Below are positions 32,601-36,740 of a stretch of DNA of 36,740 nucleotides, piece by piece. Location: contig JAPPKD010000093.1 of assembly GCA_028820215.1 (NCBI GenBank), positions 1 to 36,740 of the forward strand, read 5' to 3'. This DNA is from Spirochaetaceae bacterium (GTDB taxonomy: Bacteria > Spirochaetota > Spirochaetia > SZUA-6 > Bin103). Position 1 is the stretch's first letter; each line of letters opens with the position of its first letter. Position numbers and translations under genes: made by a program. A model generated the notes under the pieces. It saw only the letters and a list, made by a program, of their open reading frames with translations, searched no databases and had not been told where the DNA came from.

Positions 32601-33725
32601 TTAGAGGTCCGCGTACGAGTCGTCCTCGGCCAGGCGGTGCATGGGCCGGTCCAGCGGCTCCGGATCGACGGTGCGCGCGGCCACGGCGTCCGTGTCGATC
32701 TCGAAGCCCAGCCCCGGGCCGGTGGGCAGCTCCAGGAAGCCGTCGACCAGGCGGAGCGGCTCGCGGAACAGTCCCTCGCCGCGCTGCAGTCCGCCCTCCA
32801 TGACCAGGAAGTTCGGGATCGCGGCGCACACGTGCAGCGACGCGGCGATCCCGACCGGCCCGCCGTTGGCGCCCGAGTGCGGGGCCAGCGCCAGGTAGTG
32901 GCTCTCGGCCAGCGCGGCGATCTTGCGCATCTCCAGGATGCCGCCGCAGGCGCGGATGTCCGGCTGCAGCACGGCCGCCGCCTCGCGCTCGACCACCTCG
33001 CGGAAACCCCAGCGGGTGATCTGCCGCTCGCCCACCGCGATCGGCACCGGCGTCGCTCGCGCCACGCCCACGAGCGCCTCCACGTTCTCCCAGTGGCAGG
33101 GTTCCTCGGCGAACAGCAGCCGGTACGGCTCGAGCTCGCGCAGCAGCACCCGCGACATCGCCGGACTCAGCCGCCGGTGCAGGTCGATGGCGATGTCCAC
33201 GCCGTCGCCGACCTCCTCCCGGACCGCTGCGACGGCGCGCACCGTCGGCTCCATGCCGGCCGGCGGCTCCAGGAACCGCCACGGCTTGCGCTCGGTGACC
33301 ATCTTCAGCGCCGTGAAGCCCTGATCGACCAGCTCACGGGCCTGTCCCGGCTCGCGGCATCCGGCGTAGACGCGCACGCGATCGCGGACGGGCCCGCCGA
33401 GCAGCCGCCACACCGGCTCGGCGAGCGCCTTGCCGGCGATGTCCCACATCGCCATCTCCAGGCCGCTCAGCGCGCCGACCAGGATCGGCATCGCCCGCGC
33501 GTAGCTGGTCCGGTACAGCACCTGCCAGTGGTCCTCGATCCGGAACGGGTCGCGCCCGACCAGGTAGCCCGTGAGCTCCTCCACCGCGGCCATCACCAGC
33601 CGCCGGTGGCCGTAGCTCAGCGGCTGCCCGTAGCCGGTGATCCCGGCGTCGGTTGTCATCTCCAGCAGCAGCGACCCGTCGTCGAGCGGGAAGGTGCGCG
33701 TGCCGGTGATCTTCAGCGTTCGCAT
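32601..33725 (-). CDS. Enolase-superfamily sugar-acid dehydratase (GalD-like), second copy
   Basis: Protein of 374 residues, same family as the 2153-3304 product but only moderately similar. The capping domain ends in AMWDIAGK and LLGGPVRDRVR. Active-site candidates are D181 and H183 in IDLHRR, E207 in AEEP, E233 in VGERQ and H283 in APHSG. The family dehydrates aldonates such as D-galactonate, gluconate or mannonate to 2-keto-3-deoxy acids. AAGGGGG sits 7 bases before the ATG at 33725, so the longer upstream frame is not used. It is divergent from the aldo/keto reductase gene, with only 37 bp between the starts. Two different dehydratases of this kind suggest two sugar acids, or two steps, in the local pathway. 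Confidence 0.9.
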   Translation of the reverse strand: MRTLKITGTRTFPLDDGSLLLEMTTDAGITGYGQPLSYGHRRLVMAAVEELTGYLVGRDPFRIEDHWQVLYRTSYARAMPILVGALSGLEMAMWDIAGKALAEPVWRLLGGPVRDRVRVYAGCREPGQARELVDQGFTALKMVTERKPWRFLEPPAGMEPTVRAVAAVREEVGDGVDIAIDLHRRLSPAMSRVLLRELEPYRLLFAEEPCHWENVEALVGVARATPVPIAVGERQITRWGFREVVEREAAAVLQPDIRACGGILEMRKIAALAESHYLALAPHSGANGGPVGIAASLHVCAAIPNFLVMEGGLQRGEGLFREPLRLVDGFLELPTGPGLGFEIDTDAVAARTVDPEPLDRPMHRLAEDDSYADL

Positions 33726-33746
33726 GGTTCGCCCCCTTCGGCCGGC

Positions 33747-33752
33747 TATACT
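33747..33752 (+). promoter_or_regulatory. Putative -10 box in the divergent 37-bp spacer
   Basis: TATACT matches five of six -10 positions on the plus strand, and the overlapping TAGTAT matches four on the minus strand. No convincing -35 is present for either direction. With such a short spacer, the plus-strand mRNA would have almost no leader before the ATG at 33763. Confidence 0.35.
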
Positions 33753-33762
33753 ACCCGGCCGG

Positions 33763-34716
33763 ATGGAGTACCGGCGGCTGGGTCGTACCGAACTGCGGGT
33801 GTCGGCGATCGCGCTGGGCTCGGGCGGGCCGAACCGCTTCGGCCAGCACACCGGGGTCCCGGAGCCGGACATCCACCGGCTGGTGCGGCATGCGCTCGAC
33901 CTGGGCATCAACCTGTTCGACACGTCGCCCGGCTACGGCGACAGCGAGCTGATCCTGGGCAGGGCGCTCGCGGGCGTCCCGCGCGACCGCTACCACCTCA
34001 GCACCAAGGTCGTGATCGACGACGCTGTCTCCGGTGAGCATCCGGCTCCCGTCGAGCAGGTGGTCGCCAGCGTGGAGGCGAGTCTCCGTCGCCTGCGGGT
34101 CGATCACGTCGACGTGCTGCTGCTGGCCGGCTGGCCGCAGCCGGGCGCTTATCGGCGGATCGTCGAGGAGACCATTCCGGCGCTCAAACGGTTGCAGGAG
34201 CGGGGCAGGTTCCGCTTTCTGTCGTCGAGCGAAGTGTCCGCCTACGACGGAGCCCATGCCTACCTGACGCGCGGACTCCGGGACGACCTGTTCGACTCGG
34301 TGATGGTCGCCTACAACATGATCAACCAGTCCGCCGAGCGCGAAGTGTTCCCGCTCTGCCGGGAGCGCGACGTGGGCACGCAGGTGATGTTCGCCGTGCG
34401 CCGCCTGTTTCCCGATCCGGTGCGCGTGGGTGAGACGCTCGCGGAGCTGGAACGCAAGCGGATCGTCGCCGCCGGCGCGCTGCCGCCCGGCGACCCGTTC
34501 GGCTGGCTGCTCGACGGCGACACCCCGGACCTGATCAGCGCCGCCTACAAGTTCTGCGCCGCCCATCCGGCGGTGAGCACGGTGATGACGGGCACCAACG
34601 ACATCCGCCACCTGGAGCGGAACGTCGCCGCCGTCACCGGCCCTCCGCTCCCGGACGAGGTCATGCAGAGGCTGCGCGCCACCTTCTTCGGCGTGACCGA
34701 GGTGATCGGCAATTGA
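33763..34716 (+). CDS. Aldo/keto reductase family protein with altered active site
   Basis: Protein of 317 residues of the aldo/keto reductase superfamily. It starts MEYRRLGRTELRVSAIALG. FDTSPGYGDSE supplies the catalytic Asp and Tyr, and LSTKV the Lys. The fourth residue is unusual: the segment that normally reads L-L-H is VDVLLLAGWPQP, so the catalytic His is replaced by Ala or Gly. This resembles members with weak or changed activity, or with another substrate geometry. The C-terminal TVMTGTNDIRHL is the usual NADPH-binding region. Its stop overlaps a TTG start of the sulfatase gene (TTGA), so the two are translationally coupled. It probably reduces or oxidises a sugar in the same pathway as the divergent dehydratase. 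Confidence 0.88.
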   Translation: MEYRRLGRTELRVSAIALGSGGPNRFGQHTGVPEPDIHRLVRHALDLGINLFDTSPGYGDSELILGRALAGVPRDRYHLSTKVVIDDAVSGEHPAPVEQVVASVEASLRRLRVDHVDVLLLAGWPQPGAYRRIVEETIPALKRLQERGRFRFLSSSEVSAYDGAHAYLTRGLRDDLFDSVMVAYNMINQSAEREVFPLCRERDVGTQVMFAVRRLFPDPVRVGETLAELERKRIVAAGALPPGDPFGWLLDGDTPDLISAAYKFCAAHPAVSTVMTGTNDIRHLERNVAAVTGPPLPDEVMQRLRATFFGVTEVIGN

Positions 34717-36047
34717 GCTCCGCCTCCCGGCCCAACGTGCTGCTCATCACCACCGACCAGCAGGCCGCGCTGGCCGTGGGCGCGGCCGGCACCACGGACC
34801 TTTCGACGCCGGCCATGGACGCGCTCGGCGAGCGCGGCGTGCGCTTCGAGCGCGCCTACTGCACCTTTCCGCTGTGCACGCCGTCGCGCGCCAGCCTGTA
34901 CACCGGGCGTATGCCGCACGAGGTCGGCGCCGACTACAACAACAAGCCGATCGCGCCCGAGTTCCGCTCCGGCGAGATGGGCAACCTGATGGCAGACGCC
35001 GGCTACGACTGCGCGTACGGCGGCAAGTGGCACGTGCCGGAGATCGAGATCGGCGAGGGACATGGCTTCCGCAAGATCTGCGGCTTCGACGACTGGGCGC
35101 TCGCCGACCGCTGCATCGACTTCCTGCGCGCGCCGCGCAGCGCCCCGTTCTTCCTGGTCGCCTCGTTCGACAACCCGCACAACATCTGCGAGCACTCCCG
35201 CCGCCAGCGGCTGCCGTGGGGGTCGGTGCCGCACGCGCCTGTCGGGGAGTGCCCGAACCTGCCGGCCAACTTCGAGGTGCCGGCCTACGAGCCGTCCCTG
35301 ATCAAGCACGAGCGCGCCATGAAGCCGGCCGCGGAGCTCACCGAGGACGAGTGGCGGCTCTACCGGCACACCTACTACCGCCTGGTCGAGAAGGTCGACG
35401 CCGACGTGGCGCGCATCATGGCCGCGCTCGAAGAGGCCGGTCACGGCGCGGACACCCTGGTGATCTTCACCAGCGACCACGGCGACGGCATGGGCGCGCA
35501 TCGCTGGAACCAGAAATGGGTGCTCTACGACGAATCGACCCGCATACCGCTGATCGTCAGGCCGCCCGCCGGCTGCCCGGCGCGCGTGGACGACCAGCAC
35601 CTGATCTCCAACGGGCTCGATCTGCTGCCGACGATCTGCGACTACGCGGGCGTGCAGCCGCCGTCAGACCTGCGCGGCCGGTCGCTGCGGCCGCTGATCC
35701 ACGCGGGGACGGGCGCCGGTGGGGTGGGGTGGCGCGATCACGTGGTCGCCGAAACCTGCTTCGGTCCGGACGCCGGCGCCGCGCAACAGGCGCGGATGGT
35801 GCGTACCGCGCGCTACAAGTACTGCCTGTACGGCAGCGGCAGGAACCGCGAGCAGCTCTTCGACCTGGAGCAGGACCCGGGCGAGATGGTCAACCTGGCC
35901 GTGGAAGCGCGCCACGCCGGCGAGCTCGCGCGTCACCGCGCGCTGCTCAAGGCATGGATCGAGGAGACCGGCGACCGCGCCTGCATGACCGGCCCGCACC
36001 AGGGGTACCAGGCGCTGGTGCCTGGCTACGAGAACGAGCCCCGGTAA
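34713..36047 (+). CDS. Type I sulfatase (formylglycine-dependent)
   Basis: Protein of 444 residues of the arylsulfatase superfamily. The N-terminal NVLLITTDQQ gives metal-ligand D15. PLCTPSRASLYTGR holds the C-T-P-S-R motif, with C55 converted to formylglycine in active enzymes. GGKWH and the later FTSDHGDGMGAH supply further Asp/His metal ligands. The C-terminal subdomain ends with LFDLEQDPGEMVNLA, the usual family pattern. There is no signal peptide, so desulfation is expected in the cytoplasm. No maturase gene is in the window, so the formylglycine-generating enzyme must be encoded elsewhere. The start is TTG at 34713, overlapping the reductase stop; GAGGTG lies 7 bases upstream. It suggests the glycan is sulfated. 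Confidence 0.92.
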   Translation: MSSASRPNVLLITTDQQAALAVGAAGTTDLSTPAMDALGERGVRFERAYCTFPLCTPSRASLYTGRMPHEVGADYNNKPIAPEFRSGEMGNLMADAGYDCAYGGKWHVPEIEIGEGHGFRKICGFDDWALADRCIDFLRAPRSAPFFLVASFDNPHNICEHSRRQRLPWGSVPHAPVGECPNLPANFEVPAYEPSLIKHERAMKPAAELTEDEWRLYRHTYYRLVEKVDADVARIMAALEEAGHGADTLVIFTSDHGDGMGAHRWNQKWVLYDESTRIPLIVRPPAGCPARVDDQHLISNGLDLLPTICDYAGVQPPSDLRGRSLRPLIHAGTGAGGVGWRDHVVAETCFGPDAGAAQQARMVRTARYKYCLYGSGRNREQLFDLEQDPGEMVNLAVEARHAGELARHRALLKAWIEETGDRACMTGPHQGYQALVPGYENEPR

Positions 36048-36095
36048 AGTAGTCGCCGTCAGCGGCCCCGACGGCACTGCTCGCTTCCGGCCGGA

Positions 36096-36383
36096 TCATG
36101 CCTCCGGTACAGGATCCGGTTCGGGCAGGACGAAGTCCCAGGGATTCACCAGCGAGACCCCCGTGACTTCGAAGTCGCTGACGTCGCGTGTCGCGGTCCA
36201 GAATCGGAGCAAGCTCGATCGCCTGCGCCCGTGCGGCAGGCGCGCGATCCCGAAGCGCAACTCGGCAAGCACGATCGTCGGCAGGGCGAGCAGCGGTTCG
36301 TGCTGCCGATGTCACGCGATCACCTGCGCCGAGGGTTGGCGCCGGCTGAGCTCGGACAGGACGTTGGTGTCGAGCAGGATCAC
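36096..36383 (-). pseudogene. vapC: Broken VapC/FitB-like PIN toxin
   Basis: The reading frame starts with GTG overlapping the antitoxin stop (GTGA) and reads ILLDTNVLSELSRRQPSAQV, the conserved start of FitB/VapC PIN ribonucleases with the first catalytic Asp. At codon 24 a TGA (36312-36314) occupies a position that is usually Trp in this family (VLAW). The frame then continues LPTIVLAELRFGIARLPHGR and ends TRDVSDFEVTGVSLVNPWDF, the normal C-terminal motif. The product is about 95 codons instead of 130-140: the middle, including the second and third acidic catalytic residues of the PIN fold, is missing. The toxin is thus inactivated by both a nonsense codon and an apparent in-frame internal deletion. 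Confidence 0.82.
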
Positions 36384-36622
36384 AGATCGACCGGTCTCTG
36401 CTTCTGTTTGTGCTCCCGGATATACGGCTCGATCTCCTCGCCCGGCTCGACCACCGCCATCAGATTGTACGGATACGGGGGAGTGGACTCGATCGGTTCA
36501 TGTGCTGCTCGATCGAGGATCGATCGGGCGAGCGCTTCGAGGCTGCAGCCGCTTCGCTCTGCGCGTTTGCGGAGCCGCTCCTTCGACTCGTCCGAGAGCT
36601 GGCGAATGGTGATGCTTGCCAT
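36380..36622 (-). CDS. vapB: VapB/FitA-like ribbon-helix-helix antitoxin
   Basis: Small protein of 80 residues. It begins MASITIRQLSDESKERLRKR, the beta strand and first helix of the FitA-type ribbon-helix-helix DNA-binding domain, followed by AERSGCSLEALARSILDRA as the second helix. The C-terminal half is acidic and flexible, typical of the toxin-binding tail. It represses its own operon through a palindrome upstream and neutralises the PIN toxin. The start is placed at the ATG at 36622, 12 codons after the first possible one, because a G-rich stretch precedes it and family similarity begins there. The antitoxin looks intact while its toxin is broken. Confidence 0.85.
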   Translation of the reverse strand: MASITIRQLSDESKERLRKRAERSGCSLEALARSILDRAAHEPIESTPPYPYNLMAVVEPGEEIEPYIREHKQKQRPVDL

Positions 36623-36645
36623 GGAACCCCCCGCGAGAGCGAAAA

Positions 36646-36661
36646 TGATTGCATGCAATCA
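36646..36661. promoter_or_regulatory. Perfect 16-bp palindrome, putative VapB operator
   Basis: TGATTGCATGCAATCA is a complete inverted repeat 24 bp upstream of the antitoxin start. It is AT-rich compared with its surroundings and sits where the promoter should be. FitA/VapB-type antitoxins bind such palindromes to autoregulate, so this is the likely operator. Confidence 0.7.
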
Positions 36662-36740
36662 CTTTATCCGCAAGTGTTGCTTCCCTATGAGGAAATTGCG
36701 CTGTAGGGGTCTCTGTCGGCCGATTCGGGTCGGAGGGACG

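Noticed and set aside
36312..36314. In-frame TGA in the VapC remnant read as Trp or selenocysteine
   Set aside because: Other genes in the window use TGA as stop, no stem-loop for selenocysteine insertion is apparent, and the gene also lacks its centre.

Overview
The window is about 36.7 kb of very GC-rich DNA with tightly packed genes, many GTG or TTG starts and 1-10 bp overlaps. It looks like an accessory sugar and polysaccharide catabolism region from a Gram-negative bacterium. A member of the Spirochaetota is my best guess, inferred from the two solute-binding proteins whose signal peptides end in a run of acidic residues (TGEEE/SGEEE), the LplB/LplC-like permease pair, the RlpA lipoprotein and a DUF222-like HNH gene. 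No rRNA, tRNA, phylogenetic marker gene or CRISPR array is visible, so this assignment is tentative.

Layout. 38-1411 (-): PLP aminotransferase. 1447-9133 (+): a compact run of an unknown protein, a GalD-like enolase-superfamily dehydratase, two tandem heparinase II/III-type proteins and a UxuA-like mannonate dehydratase, consistent with breakdown of a uronic-acid polymer. 9170-9565 (+): small retropepsin-like aspartic protease. 9547-12047 (-): FMN-dependent 2-hydroxyacid oxidase and a BNR (sialidase-type) beta-propeller. 12106-12873 (+): RlpA-like lipoprotein, then a decayed toxin-antitoxin pair. 12918-14201 (-): second copy of the propeller. 14323-19891 (-): ABC sugar importer with two near-identical binding proteins, a permease remnant between them, and two intact permeases, but no ATPase. 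19996-21425 (+): SGNH hydrolase and sugar isomerase/epimerase. 21439-23082 (-): ThDP enzyme. 23177-24130 (+): ribokinase-like kinase. 24114-27574 (-): BNR protein and a propeller glycoside-hydrolase-like protein, joined at a 27-bp palindromic repeat array. 27632-30872 (+): BNR protein, NAD-dependent epimerase, alpha/alpha-barrel protein. 31138-32494 (+): frameshifted HNH gene behind an AT-rich promoter island. 32601-33725 (-): second GalD-like dehydratase. 33763-36047 (+): aldo/keto reductase and sulfatase. 36096-36622 (-): VapBC-type pair with an intact antitoxin and a broken toxin, with a perfect palindrome upstream.

How the parts may fit together (inference): the SBP/permease system imports oligosaccharides; the sulfatase and propeller proteins trim them; the heparinase-like proteins cleave glycuronan linkages; the sugar isomerase, reductase and epimerase interconvert monomers; the GalD- and UxuA-like dehydratases make 2-keto-3-deoxy sugar acids; and the PfkB kinase phosphorylates a product. 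Almost none of the hydrolytic proteins has a visible signal peptide, so most degradation is probably intracellular.

The region shows strong signs of recent rearrangement. The propeller and binding-protein genes are each duplicated, each pair has a long stretch identical by eye (440 and 554 bp) beside diverged stretches, a permease copy has collapsed to about 60 bp, and both toxin genes carry what look like in-frame internal deletions. The most unusual observations are these deletion-decayed toxins, the tandem-duplication scar and the translatable palindromic repeats at a gene junction.
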